DNA of 33,431 nt from Streptomyces novaecaesareae (GCF_000716875.1 NZ_JNWQ01000074.1:1-33431); one strand, 5' to 3'; counted from the first letter of the stretch, positions 17,054 to 24,406 are shown. Numbers and translations are program-made. The notes: a model not told the origin generated them from the sequence alone.

Positions 17054-17103
17054 AACTGCGCTCAGCCTCGGAGCTGCGCTCAGCCTCGGGACTGTGCTCA
17101 GCC
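17054..17103. repeat. 18-bp tandem repeat between the 91-aa gene and glmS
   Basis: Units lie at 17054-17071 and 17072-17089 (core CTGCGCTCAGCCTCGG) with a partial third at 17090-17103. The third unit overlaps the stop codon and last codon of the 91-residue minus-strand gene. Just to the left, TCTTCAGG is also repeated. Confidence 0.8.
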
Positions 17104-17373
17104 GTAGACGATCCGCCGCAGCTGGCGGGCCGAGAGCTCCGGCGCCGCGACGCGGCGCTGCGGGAGTTCCTCCGCGAGCCGGGCGAAGATCCGCTCGTTG
17201 GTCAGTCCGCGTGCCTGCAGCTCGGCGTGGCGGCGGCGCACGTACTCCTCGGTGTTCTCGGAGAAGTACGCCAGCACCTCCGCCACGACTCGCGCCGCCT
17301 CCCGGGGCCCGAGCGGGCTGGTCCGGGTGAGGTGGGCGAGGAGGTCTTCGTGGGGGTGGGGTGAGCTCGGCAC
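17098..17373 (-). CDS. Conserved 91-aa protein of unknown function
   Basis: This small soluble, helical, charged protein contains AARVVAEVLAYFSENTEEYV, RRRHAELQARGLTNERIFAR and the C-terminal ELSARQLRRIVYG. The pattern of a long helix followed by the LTNERIF segment and a terminal RxLRRIxYG resembles a short family I have seen in several bacterial phyla, but I know no assigned function. The start is GTG (complement of 17371-17373). A good -10/-35 pair lies immediately upstream, which would make the transcript leaderless or nearly so. It stands upstream of glmS on the same strand and divergent from the AsnB-like gene, so a link to amino-sugar or cell-wall metabolism is a guess from context. 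Confidence 0.78.
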   Translation of the reverse strand: MPSSPHPHEDLLAHLTRTSPLGPREAARVVAEVLAYFSENTEEYVRRRHAELQARGLTNERIFARLAEELPQRRVAAPELSARQLRRIVYG

Positions 17374-17381
17374 GAGTGAGC

Positions 17382-17433
17382 AGCCTAGGTCGGCAGGACT
17401 GCGGAAGCCAAAGATCTTGCCCGAAATCGGGCA
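17382..17433 (-). promoter_or_regulatory. Promoter of the 91-aa gene and palindrome TGCCCGA-AA-TCGGGCA
   Basis: On the minus strand, TTGGCT (complement of 17406-17411) and TAGGCT (complement of 17382-17387) are 18 bp apart, a good -35/-10 pair. The -10 lies about 8 bp from the GTG start codon, implying a leaderless mRNA. Directly upstream of the -35, at 17418-17433, a perfect inverted repeat with 7-bp arms and an AA centre is a candidate activator or repressor site shared with the divergent AsnB-like gene. Confidence 0.5.
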
Positions 17434-17475
17434 GACATTACGACTTTCAGCTCAGCCACGTCTTTACTCGAACCC

Positions 17476-17505
17476 TTGAAGCGGCGCCGACTCCACACGT
17501 AGCGT
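17476..17505 (+). promoter_or_regulatory. Putative promoter of the AsnB-like gene
   Basis: TTGAAG (17476-17481) and TAGCGT (17500-17505) are separated by 18 bp, close to the housekeeping actinobacterial consensus. The start codon is 40 bp downstream, with GGAGG at 17533-17537. Confidence 0.5.
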
Positions 17506-17544
17506 GATCCCCTGAACACGAAGAGGAAGACCGGAGGCTTGCTG

Positions 17545-19422
17545 ATGTGCGGGATCACCGGATGGGTCGCCTACGAACGCGACCTCACCGCCGAACGGGC
17601 CGAACGGGCCGACCGGGCCGAACGGGCCGTCCTCGACGCGATGACGGCCACCCAGCTCCGCCGCGGCCCGGACGCCGGCGGCGTCCTGCTCCAGCCGCAC
17701 GCCGCACTCGGCCACCGCCGCCTGGCGGTGATCGACATCGAGGGCGGCGCCCAGCCGATGACGGTCGAGCGGGACGGCCGGCTGCTGGCCGCGCTCACCT
17801 ACAGCGGCGAGGTCTACAACCACCGCGAGCTGCGCGCGGAACTGCAGGCGGCCGGGCACCGCTTCCGCACCCGCAGCGACACCGAGGTCGTGCTGCACGC
17901 CTACCTGGAGTGGGGCGAGGGCCTGGCCGGGCGGCTCAACGGCATGTTCGCCTTCGCCGTCTGGGACGCCCGGCGCGAGGAGCTGCTGCTGGTCCGCGAC
18001 CGGCTGGGCGTCAAGCCGCTGCACTACCACCCCACCCCCGACGGTGTGGTCTTCGGCTCCGAGGTCAAGGCCCTGCTCGCCCACCCCGCCGTCCGCCCGG
18101 TGGTGGACCTGGACGGGCTGCGCGAACTGCTCGGCTACACCCGCACCCCCGGCCTGACCCCGTACCGGGACGTCCGCGAGGTCCGGCCCGGCCACGTCGT
18201 ACGGGTGCGCCGCGAGGGCGTCTCCGAGCACCGGTACTGGGCGCTGGAGGCGCGCGAGCACTCCGACAGCCTGCCGGCCACCGTCGCCACCGTCCGCGCC
18301 CTGTTGGAGGACATCGTGCACCGCCAGCTCGACGCGGACGTCCCGCTCTGCTCGCTGCTCTCCGGCGGGCTGGACTCCAGCGCCGTCACCGCCCTCGCCG
18401 CCAGGGTGCTGCGCTCGGCCGGCGCCGGCCCGGTGCGCTCCTTCTCCGTCGGCTTCTCCGGCCAGAGCGAGGACTTCCACGCCGACGCCGTCCGGCAGAC
18501 CCCCGACGGGCCGTACGCCCGCCTGCTCGCCGGGCACGTCGGCGCCGACCACAGCGTGATCGAACTGGACGCCGCCGAGCTCACCGACCCCTCCCAGCGT
18601 TCCGTGGTGCTGCGCGCCCGCGACCTGCCGAACGGCGTCGGCGACATGGACGTCTCGCTGCTGCTGCTCTTCCGGGGCGTGCGCCGCCACTCCACCGTCG
18701 CGCTCTCCGGCGAGTCCGCGGACGAGCTCTTCGGCGGCTACCGCTGGTTCCACGACCCGCAGAGCATCGCCACCGAGGACTTCCCCTGGGCCGCCGGCCT
18801 CACCAACATCGCCGGCGCCGGATCCGGCCCGCGCGAGGAACTGCTCGACGCCGAACTGCTCCGCAAGCTCGACCTGGAGGACTACCGCAGGGCCCGCTAC
18901 CACGAGGCGCTCACCGAGGTCCCGCACCTGGCGGCGGCCGACCCGCTGGAGCGGCGGATGCGCGAGATCTCGTACCTCAACCTGACCCGCTTCGTCCGCA
19001 TCCTGCTCGACCGCAAGGACCGAATGAGCATGGCCAACGGGCTGGAGGTGCGGGTGCCGTTCTGCGACCACCGGCTGGTCCAGTACGTCTTCAACGTGCC
19101 GTGGGCGATGAAGAGCTTCGACGGGCGGGAGAAGAGCCTGCTGCGCGCCGCCGTCCGGGACGTGCTGCCCGCGACGATCGCCGAGCGGCCGAAGAGCCCC
19201 TACCCGGTGACCACCGACCCGCACTACCCGGCGCGGCTGCGCTCCGAGCTCGCCCGGCTCACCGCCGCGCGGACGTCCCCGGCGCTCGGCCTGCTCGACC
19301 GGCGGCGCCTCGCCGACGCACTCGCCCCGGAGACCGACCCGCGGTCCGTCCGGCTGGGCGTGGACCTCGCGCTCGACCTGGACGCCTGGCTGACGGAGTA
19401 CCAGGTCACGCTGGAGCTGTGA
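17545..19422 (+). CDS. asnB: Asparagine synthetase B-type glutamine amidotransferase
   Basis: This 625-residue enzyme combines an N-terminal class II amidotransferase (MCGITGWVAY with Cys2, LRRGPDAGG, GHRRLAVID, YSGEVYNHRELR, FAFAVWDARREELLLVRDRLG) with a C-terminal ATP-pyrophosphatase domain (SGGLDSSAV at 273-279, SGESADELFGGY, DRKDRMSMANGLEVRVPF). It would amidate a carboxylate using glutamine and ATP. Where E. coli AsnB has NGEIYN, with the oxyanion-hole Asn, this protein has SGEVYN, as I recall for several actinobacterial relatives including mycobacterial AsnB. LtsA-type relatives amidate peptidoglycan diaminopimelate, so the substrate may not be aspartate. ATG 17545 is required for Cys at position 2; GGAGG is 7 nt upstream. 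A 9-bp tandem repeat adds AER/ADR triplets near residue 17-28. Confidence 0.88.
   Translation: MCGITGWVAYERDLTAERAERADRAERAVLDAMTATQLRRGPDAGGVLLQPHAALGHRRLAVIDIEGGAQPMTVERDGRLLAALTYSGEVYNHRELRAELQAAGHRFRTRSDTEVVLHAYLEWGEGLAGRLNGMFAFAVWDARREELLLVRDRLGVKPLHYHPTPDGVVFGSEVKALLAHPAVRPVVDLDGLRELLGYTRTPGLTPYRDVREVRPGHVVRVRREGVSEHRYWALEAREHSDSLPATVATVRALLEDIVHRQLDADVPLCSLLSGGLDSSAVTALAARVLRSAGAGPVRSFSVGFSGQSEDFHADAVRQTPDGPYARLLAGHVGADHSVIELDAAELTDPSQRSVVLRARDLPNGVGDMDVSLLLLFRGVRRHSTVALSGESADELFGGYRWFHDPQSIATEDFPWAAGLTNIAGAGSGPREELLDAELLRKLDLEDYRRARYHEALTEVPHLAAADPLERRMREISYLNLTRFVRILLDRKDRMSMANGLEVRVPFCDHRLVQYVFNVPWAMKSFDGREKSLLRAAVRDVLPATIAERPKSPYPVTTDPHYPARLRSELARLTAARTSPALGLLDRRRLADALAPETDPRSVRLGVDLALDLDAWLTEYQVTLEL
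17590..17625 (+). repeat. Four in-frame 9-bp repeats in the AsnB-like gene
   Basis: Four units of GCCGAACGG (the third GCCGACCGG) run from 17590 to 17625 and encode AER-AER-ADR-AER. They lie in the amidotransferase domain between the first strand and the helix before QLRRGPD. The reading frame is kept. Confidence 0.8.
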
Positions 19423-19467
19423 CGCCAGGGCCTCGGCTCCGGAGCCTTGACGCCGGAGCTCTGAACC
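19413..19467. repeat. 14-bp dispersed repeat across the AsnB-like stop codon
   Basis: GGAGCTGTGACGCC (19413-19426, containing the stop TGA), GGAGCCTTGACGCC (19441-19454) and GGAGCTCTGAACC (19455-19467) are near-copies. The 12-bp palindrome GGCTCCGGAGCC (19435-19446) overlaps the second copy and could contribute to termination. Confidence 0.6.
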
Positions 19468-19474
19468 ACGCTCA

Positions 19475-19510
19475 CCCGGACGGCGCAACAGACCAGTATC
19501 GCCGTCCGGG
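19475..19510. promoter_or_regulatory. Perfect 11-bp inverted repeat between asnB-like gene and 14-Cys gene
   Basis: CCCGGACGGCG (19475-19485) and CGCCGTCCGGG (19500-19510) pair perfectly around a 14-nt loop. It is 53 bp after the AsnB-like stop and 144 bp before the next start. It may be a terminator for the first gene or an operator of the second; there is no T tract to decide. Confidence 0.5.
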
Positions 19511-19653
19511 AACCATCCCGGCGCGCCCGGACGTCGCACCGTGCGGTAGCGTCGCCGACACCTCCCGAATGGCGGGCGAAATCGCGGATTCCCGCCCCCG
19601 TCCCGTCAGGATGGGAGCGAACCGTTCACCTCGATCCGCCGGGGGATCCCGTC

Positions 19654-20772
19654 ATGCAGCCGCGAGTCTTCGCGATTCTCACCGCCCTGCTCCTGGGCGT
19701 CCTGGGCCTCGGGTCGGTGGCCGTCACCGACTGGTCGCCCGCGGCGGCCACCGCGACCCCGGCCGCCTCGGCACCCGGGGCCCCCGCCGCCGGCGCGCAG
19801 CCGGCCTCGGTGGGCGCCGCGAGCGCCACCCCGACCGGCGACCCGGCGGTGTGGACCCGTTCGACCCTGCGCAACAAACTGATGGCCGAGATGGACGCCA
19901 CCGACCCCGGTGTCGCCCTCGCCGACCTCGACAAGATCACCAAGGAGAAGCCGTACACCGTGCGCTTCTGCCACCCGATCGCGCACGAGCTCGGCCACGC
20001 GGCGGTCAAGCGCTTCAACGCGGACTTCCAGAAGGTGATCTCCTTCCCGCACGAGACCTGCGCGGCCGGCTACCTGCACGGCGCCGTCGAGGAGATGCTC
20101 AACGCCTCCAGCCAGCCCGAGGTGGACCTGCTCAAGCTCTGCCAGCCCAAGAACACCGGCCCCTGCATCCACGGCGTCGGCCACGGCACGATGTTCGTCG
20201 CCAAGCAGGACGTCGCCAAGGCGCGGGACCTGTGCAACAAGTTCACCACCGACCAGAACCGGATCCGCTGCTCCGAGGGCCTGTTCATGCAGCTCTTCGG
20301 CCCGGACGAGGAGGACGAGCAGGCCAAGGCCAACCTGCCCGCCGACAAGCTCGCCCAGGACCCGCTCTACCCCTGCAAGGACCAGCCGTCGCTGTTCCAG
20401 TCCGCCTGCTTCTTCTACGCCCCGACGTTCTACCTGTCCTCGCACGACTACCCGAACCACCCCGAGGTCTACGCCGACGCCCTCAAGTGGTGCCTCAACG
20501 GCAAGGCGAGCGGCGGGGCGGTGGACTGCAGCCGCGGCGTCGGCTCGCGGACCATGAAGTACAACCTCGACCGCGAGGACTGGGCCGCCCAGCAGTGCGC
20601 CACCGCCGCCGACGGCTGGCAGCGCAAGGCCTGCGCCGAGGGGCTGGTCAGCTACTACACGGTCAACTACACCGACGGCGGCGCGGCCGGGCGGCTCTGC
20701 GCCAAGATCACCAACAAGGAGATGCAGGGCTACTGCCGCTCGGCGAGCGGCCTGTCCGCCTCACTGGACTGA
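19654..20772 (+). CDS. Secreted 14-cysteine repeat protein with HExxH motif
   Basis: This 372-residue protein has an N-terminal signal or anchor (VFAILTALLLGVLGLGSVAV), an Ala/Pro/Thr-rich linker to about residue 65, and a cysteine-rich domain to the end. It has exactly 14 cysteines, at 106, 136, 163, 171, 194, 206, 241, 252, 280, 292, 315, 327, 349 and 361. From 163 on they form C-x7-11-C pairs, and the second Cys of each recurs about every 35 residues (136, 171, 206, 252, 292, 327, 361). Most are followed by a glycine motif: CAAGYLHG, CIHGVGHG, CSEGL, CSRGVG, CAEGL. HELGH at 111-115 fits HExxH, and His142, 173 and 177 lie in the glycine motifs. This suggests Sel1/Hcp-like disulfide-pinned helical repeats, perhaps binding metal. 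I know no assigned function. ATG 19654 follows GGGGGA at 19641-19646. Confidence 0.78.
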   Translation: MQPRVFAILTALLLGVLGLGSVAVTDWSPAAATATPAASAPGAPAAGAQPASVGAASATPTGDPAVWTRSTLRNKLMAEMDATDPGVALADLDKITKEKPYTVRFCHPIAHELGHAAVKRFNADFQKVISFPHETCAAGYLHGAVEEMLNASSQPEVDLLKLCQPKNTGPCIHGVGHGTMFVAKQDVAKARDLCNKFTTDQNRIRCSEGLFMQLFGPDEEDEQAKANLPADKLAQDPLYPCKDQPSLFQSACFFYAPTFYLSSHDYPNHPEVYADALKWCLNGKASGGAVDCSRGVGSRTMKYNLDREDWAAQQCATAADGWQRKACAEGLVSYYTVNYTDGGAAGRLCAKITNKEMQGYCRSASGLSASLD

Positions 20773-20791
20773 CGCCTCCGGTCTCACCATG

Positions 20792-20819
20792 AGGGCCCGC
20801 GCCGCTCGGCGCGGGCCCT
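20792..20819 (+). terminator. Strong intrinsic terminator
   Basis: AGGGCCCGCGCC (20792-20803) pairs perfectly with GGCGCGGGCCCT (20808-20819) around GCTC and is followed by TTTGCG. It lies 20 bp after the stop of the 14-cysteine protein. Confidence 0.85.
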
Positions 20820-20904
20820 TTGCGTAGGATCACCCGACCATCGCCTGATCAGGGTGCGCCGAGGACGCCGCGCCGCCCTCCCCGGCCCCTGGAGGACGCC
20901 CACC

Positions 20905-22329
20905 ATGACCGCCGACGACTTCCGCGCCGCCGCCCACGCCACCGCCGAGCTGGTCTCCGACTACCTCGCCGAACTGCCCGACCGCCCGGTCTGGCAGCCC
21001 ATGGACGAGACCGCCCGCCGCGCCCTGCTGGACGCCCCGCTCCCCGCCGACGGCCGCCCGCTCGCCGAGCTGGTCGACGCCATCGGGCGCGAGGTCCTCC
21101 CGTACCCGATGGGCAACGGCAGTCCGCGCTTCTTCGGCTGGGTCAACTCCGCGCCCGCCCCGGCCGGGGTGCTCGCCACCCTCGCCGCCTCCGCGATGAA
21201 CCCCAGCTCGGCCGGCGGCGACCACGCCGACGTCCACCTGGAGCGGGCCGTCGTGCGCTGGATCGCCGAGCTCGTCGGCTTCCCGCACCCGGCCGGCGGC
21301 GGGCTGCTCACCTCCGGCACCTCGATGGCGACCATCGTCTGCCTCGCCGCCGCCCGCAACCGCGCCGCCCGGCAGGCGGGCCGGGACGTCCGCGAGGACG
21401 GTCTGGCGGGCCTGCCCCCGCTGGTCGGTTACGTCACCGGCGAGACCCACTCCTGCGTCCGCAAGGCCGCCGAGCTCCTCGGCCTCGGCAGCAGGCACCT
21501 GCGCACCGTCGCCACCGGCCCCGACGGCCGCCTGGACACCGCCGAGCTGCGGGCAGCCGTCGAGCGCGACCGCGCGGCCGGCCTGCTGCCCTTCCTGGTG
21601 GTCGCCTCCGCCGGCACCGTCGGCACCGGCGCGGTCGACGCGTTCGGCCCGATCGCCGACCTGTGCGAGGAGCAGGGCCTCTGGCTGCACGTGGACGGCG
21701 CGTACGGTGCCTTCGGCCGGCTCGACCCCGCCATCGCCCACCGCTACGCGGGCCTGGAGCGCGCCGACTCGCTCGCCCTCGACCCGCACAAGTGGCTCGG
21801 CGTCCCGGTCGACTGCGGCTGCGCCCTGGTCCGCGACACCGAGGAGCTGCGCGGCACCTTCAGCCTCGTCCCGTCCTACCTGCGCGACGAGGCCGCCGGC
21901 GCGCTCGGCTGGTTCTCCGAGTACGGCACCGAGCAGACCCGCCCGTTCCGGGCCCTCAAGGTCTGGGCCACCATCGCCCACCGGGGCCGCACCGGCCTCG
22001 CCCGGGACATCGCCCGGTGCACCGCGCTGGCCCGTCACCTCGGCGAACTCGTCGAGGCCGACGGCGAGTTGGAGCTTCTCGCCGAGGTGCAGACCTCCAT
22101 CGTCGCGTTCCGCCACCGCGCCCCGGGCCTGGACCCGGCCGCCCGCGACGCCCTCAACCGCGAGCTGCCCGTCGCCGTCCAGCGGCACGGCCGGGTCTTC
22201 GTCACCGGCGCCCGGCTCGGCGGGGACGAGATGCTCCGCGCCTGCCTCCTCAACGCCACGACGACGGAGGACGACCTGCGCCTCCTCCTCGCCGAGGTCA
22301 AGGCCGCCGCCCGCGATCTGCTCCCCTGA
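20905..22329 (+). CDS. PLP-dependent group II amino acid decarboxylase
   Basis: This 474-residue enzyme belongs to the group II decarboxylases (aromatic-L-amino-acid, glutamate and related decarboxylases). Seen motifs are the N-terminal substrate loop FFGWVNSAPAPAGVL, GLLTSGTSMATI, TGETHSCVRKAAELLGLG, SAGTVGTGAVD, HVDGAYGAF with the PLP-pairing Asp, and DPHKWLGVPVDCG with the Schiff-base Lys296. The C-terminal small domain runs to the end, and the length is normal. The best guess is an aromatic amino acid or a similar substrate giving an amine and CO2; sequence alone does not fix it. ATG 20905 has GGAGGA at 20891-20896. It is a single-gene unit, insulated by the terminator at 20792-20819. Confidence 0.87.
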   Translation: MTADDFRAAAHATAELVSDYLAELPDRPVWQPMDETARRALLDAPLPADGRPLAELVDAIGREVLPYPMGNGSPRFFGWVNSAPAPAGVLATLAASAMNPSSAGGDHADVHLERAVVRWIAELVGFPHPAGGGLLTSGTSMATIVCLAAARNRAARQAGRDVREDGLAGLPPLVGYVTGETHSCVRKAAELLGLGSRHLRTVATGPDGRLDTAELRAAVERDRAAGLLPFLVVASAGTVGTGAVDAFGPIADLCEEQGLWLHVDGAYGAFGRLDPAIAHRYAGLERADSLALDPHKWLGVPVDCGCALVRDTEELRGTFSLVPSYLRDEAAGALGWFSEYGTEQTRPFRALKVWATIAHRGRTGLARDIARCTALARHLGELVEADGELELLAEVQTSIVAFRHRAPGLDPAARDALNRELPVAVQRHGRVFVTGARLGGDEMLRACLLNATTTEDDLRLLLAEVKAAARDLLP

Positions 22330-22482
22330 CCGCCCGCCCCTGGCAGCCCGCCGCCGACAACCCGCCGCGACACCCTCCACACCAGCCCCGGTTACAGCCC
22401 CCGTAACAGCCCTGCGCGGACCGTAACCATCTGGTCACGATCGCTAAGCGGCCGGGAAACACCGGTCGGGCATGGTGGTCGC

Positions 22483-22896
22483 ATGGAGCACTCGAAGCCT
22501 GCCGTGCGCCGCGCCCACCGCTGGCGCCGCGACACGGTCGAACTCGCCGCCGTCTTCCTCTCCGTCACCGCCACGGACCTCATCGCCAAGCTCGTCGTCG
22601 ACGGCCCCGACGGCCCGGTGGTCGTCGCCACCTCCGCCTTCGCCCTGCTCGCCACCGCGCTGTTCCACGCCTGGTGGTCCCCCCACTCGCCGCCCCCGAC
22701 CACGCTCTGGCGGGTCCGCACCAGGGCGCTCGCCCACACCCCCATGACCCTCGCCGACCACCGGATCACCCTGCTCTCCCTCCACCCCGAGGAGCTCTTC
22801 CTCCGCACCCCCCACTCCGTCACCCCGGCCGACCTCGCCGCTCTCCTCACCACCACCGGCCACACCGTCGAAGACGCCCCGACCCGAATCGCCTGA
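22483..22896 (+). CDS. Small membrane protein, 137 aa, unknown function
   Basis: This protein has a basic N-terminus (KPAVRRAHRWRRDTVE), two predicted membrane segments (about residues 19-38, TVELAAVFLSVTATDLIAKL, and 47-65, VVVATSAFALLATALFHAWW) and a hydrophilic C-terminal part of about 70 residues. The C-terminal part is cytoplasmic if the N-terminus is inside by the positive-inside rule. I do not recognise the family beyond small Streptomyces-type membrane proteins. The 150-bp upstream spacer has three copies of GTAAC or its complement (around 22390, 22400 and 22422), perhaps regulatory. It converges with the muconolactone-isomerase-like gene 53 bp downstream. ATG 22483 gives a natural membrane-protein N-terminus. 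Confidence 0.65.
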   Translation: MEHSKPAVRRAHRWRRDTVELAAVFLSVTATDLIAKLVVDGPDGPVVVATSAFALLATALFHAWWSPHSPPPTTLWRVRTRALAHTPMTLADHRITLLSLHPEELFLRTPHSVTPADLAALLTTTGHTVEDAPTRIA

Positions 22897-22949
22897 TCCC
22901 CACCGACGCATCCCCACCGACCTACCCCCGCAGCCGACTTGACCGACCG

Positions 22950-23240
22950 TCAGGCAGGACCTGGATCGTTGGGGTGCGGTTCGAGCGGGGTCACCACGGC
23001 GGTCATCCACGGCCACAGCGGAAGGCTGCCGAGCACCCTCTCCCGCAGCTCCGCCTCGTCGGCCGCCCGCCAGACACCGATGCTGCGCCGTTCGCCGACC
23101 GGGCGCCACAGCCGCGCCAGGTGACCGGTGGCGGCCAGTTCCCGGGCCCGGACGGCCTCGGCGGCGCGCCTGCGCTCGACCTCTTCCGCAGCGGTGCCCT
23201 CGGGAATGGCGGTGGTGATCTCGACCAGGAACTCGATCAT
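22950..23240 (-). CDS. Muconolactone delta-isomerase family protein
   Basis: This 96-residue protein matches muconolactone delta-isomerase (CatC-like), a small ferredoxin-like-fold enzyme of the beta-ketoadipate branch of catechol degradation. The match covers the full family length: MIEFLVEITTAIPEGTAAEE, RARELAATGHLARLWRPVG, RRSIGVWRAADEAELRE and LGSLPLWPWMTAVVTPLEPH. No other catechol-pathway gene (catA, catB, pcaD) is in the window. Stand-alone homologues are common in Streptomyces and may act on other substrates. The ATG is the complement of 23238-23240; an open frame further upstream lacks family similarity. GGAGGGAGCAGGCC precedes the start. Confidence 0.85.
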   Translation of the reverse strand: MIEFLVEITTAIPEGTAAEEVERRRAAEAVRARELAATGHLARLWRPVGERRSIGVWRAADEAELRERVLGSLPLWPWMTAVVTPLEPHPNDPGPA

Positions 23241-23580
23241 GGCCTGCTCCCTCCTCGCCCCCTCGCCTCTCGCCTCTCGCCCCCATCGTCGGCCCGGCAC
23301 CCGCCCGCCGCCACGACCGGCCCGCGCCCCGTGGGCCGGTCGGGCGAATTCCGGGGCGACCCCCCGCCGCCGTCCGCCGACCGGGAGCGCGCCGCCCCCC
23401 AGCGGCGGGATCCTCCCCGTGGACGGCCGCACGAGCGCCGGCCGCCGAGCCCGATGCCCCGGGCCCCCGATGCCCAGAGCCGGATGCCCAGAGCCGGATG
23501 CCCAGAGCCCCACCCCCGGGAATACCGCCATGGCCCGCTGCGGCTCCGCCCGGGTGCTCAGGGGGAGTCAGCAGGCGGGA
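23241..23580. other. 340-bp gap with 14-bp tandem repeats at 23452-23509
   Basis: No gene is seen. Four near-identical 14-bp units of GGATGCCCAGAGCC are present: a degenerate one at 23452-23465, then 23468-23481, 23482-23495 and 23496-23509. The remainder is GC-rich spacer holding the promoter of the minus-strand isomerase-like gene. Confidence 0.65.
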
Positions 23581-24276
23581 TCAGTCCTTCACCTCGACCT
23601 CGACCGCAGCGCGGATCTCCAGCGTGCGCGCCGCCAGGTCATCGAGTGCGGTCCGGCCGGTCCGGTCGACCACGATGCCGACCGTGGTGCCGTCCGCCCA
23701 GGCGCAGGTCGTCTCGGAGGCCGTCGGGTAGACGAGTACCGCGCAGTCGATCAAGCCGCCCAGGGGGCCGGACGGGTAGTTCACCCGGGACGACGGTGTC
23801 TCGCCGAACCGGGTCCCGCCGGTCTGGTCGCGCATCGCCAGCCTGTCGAAGTACTTGTCCAACTCCCGCAGGGGGTCCGCGTAACTCCCGGTGAGCCCGA
23901 CCACGGTCAGTGTCGTGCGGGTCGTGCCGGCGGTGCCGTAGCCGGCCACTGTCAGCTCCCGGTACGGCTGCAGGGCCGTCATCCGGCTCTCGTAGTCGGC
24001 GTGCAGCGCCCGGAGGTCCCCGTCCTCGGGCATCCGCACCTGGTAGCCGAGTTCGTCCCCCAGCACGATCCGGTGCCGCGGCGGGGCACCGGCCCCGGTC
24101 ACGGCCGCCACGGTCAGCGCGGTCGCCAGGCCGACGACGACCACCCCCGCCGCCACGGGCTTCAGGTACACCCTGCGGTACCAGGGCAGCGGCGCCACCG
24201 GCTCCAGGGTGTTCGCCCAGATCGCCTGGAGGCCGGTGGGGCGATCGGGGGGCTGTTCGGTATCCGGGTCAGTCAT
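23581..24276 (-). CDS. Single-pass membrane protein of unknown function, 231 aa
   Basis: There is a cytoplasmic N-terminus of about 40 residues (PDTEQPPDRPTGLQAIWANT), one membrane helix (about 42-62, PVAAGVVVVGLATALTVAAV), and an extracytoplasmic domain of about 165 residues. The domain contains RELTVAGYGTAGTTRTTLTV, TGGTRFGETPSSRVNYP and two cysteines in LIDCAVLVYP and TTCAWADGTTVGIVV. The CAWADG...GIVV pattern recalls actinobacterial membrane-anchored lipoprotein-like domains of unknown role, and I assign no function. ATG is the complement of 24274-24276. The upstream same-strand small secreted gene ends in its own hairpin, so this gene probably has its own promoter. Confidence 0.7.
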   Translation of the reverse strand: MTDPDTEQPPDRPTGLQAIWANTLEPVAPLPWYRRVYLKPVAAGVVVVGLATALTVAAVTGAGAPPRHRIVLGDELGYQVRMPEDGDLRALHADYESRMTALQPYRELTVAGYGTAGTTRTTLTVVGLTGSYADPLRELDKYFDRLAMRDQTGGTRFGETPSSRVNYPSGPLGGLIDCAVLVYPTASETTCAWADGTTVGIVVDRTGRTALDDLAARTLEIRAAVEVEVKD

Positions 24277-24353
24277 CTCGGCTCACTCGCACAAAGGGAA
24301 GGCAAAAAGATCACCGGATGATATGGCAGCACACGAACACCTCACACCCCCTT

Positions 24354-24385
24354 TGCCGGCGGCGGCCCGAGGACCGCCGCCGGCA
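24354..24385 (-). terminator. Perfect 12-bp hairpin after the 74-aa gene
   Basis: TGCCGGCGGCGG (24354-24365) pairs with CCGCCGCCGGCA (24374-24385) around 8 nt. It follows the stop of the small secreted protein on the minus strand by 21 bp. Confidence 0.7.
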
Positions 24386-24406
24386 CCGGACGCTCCGGGG
24401 GGGGGC

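Noticed and set aside
17002..17097. glmS ribozyme or riboswitch upstream of glmS
   Set aside because: The spacer is only 96 bp, filled by tandem repeats, and shows none of the ribozyme pairing; that element is typical of Firmicutes.
19654..20772. Calling the 14-cysteine protein a gluzincin peptidase from HELGH
   Set aside because: HExxH is present, but the downstream glutamate ligand region and a peptidase fold are not recognisable. The cysteine repeat dominates, so only a possible metal site is stated.
17547..20792. A very long plus-strand frame covering the AsnB-like and 14-cysteine genes in another phase
   Set aside because: Arg/Pro/Ala-rich translation with no motifs; it spans two real genes and a terminator-like region.
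23452..23509. CRISPR-like array
   Set aside because: Units are directly adjacent with no unique spacers. The same holds for the other tandem repeats.
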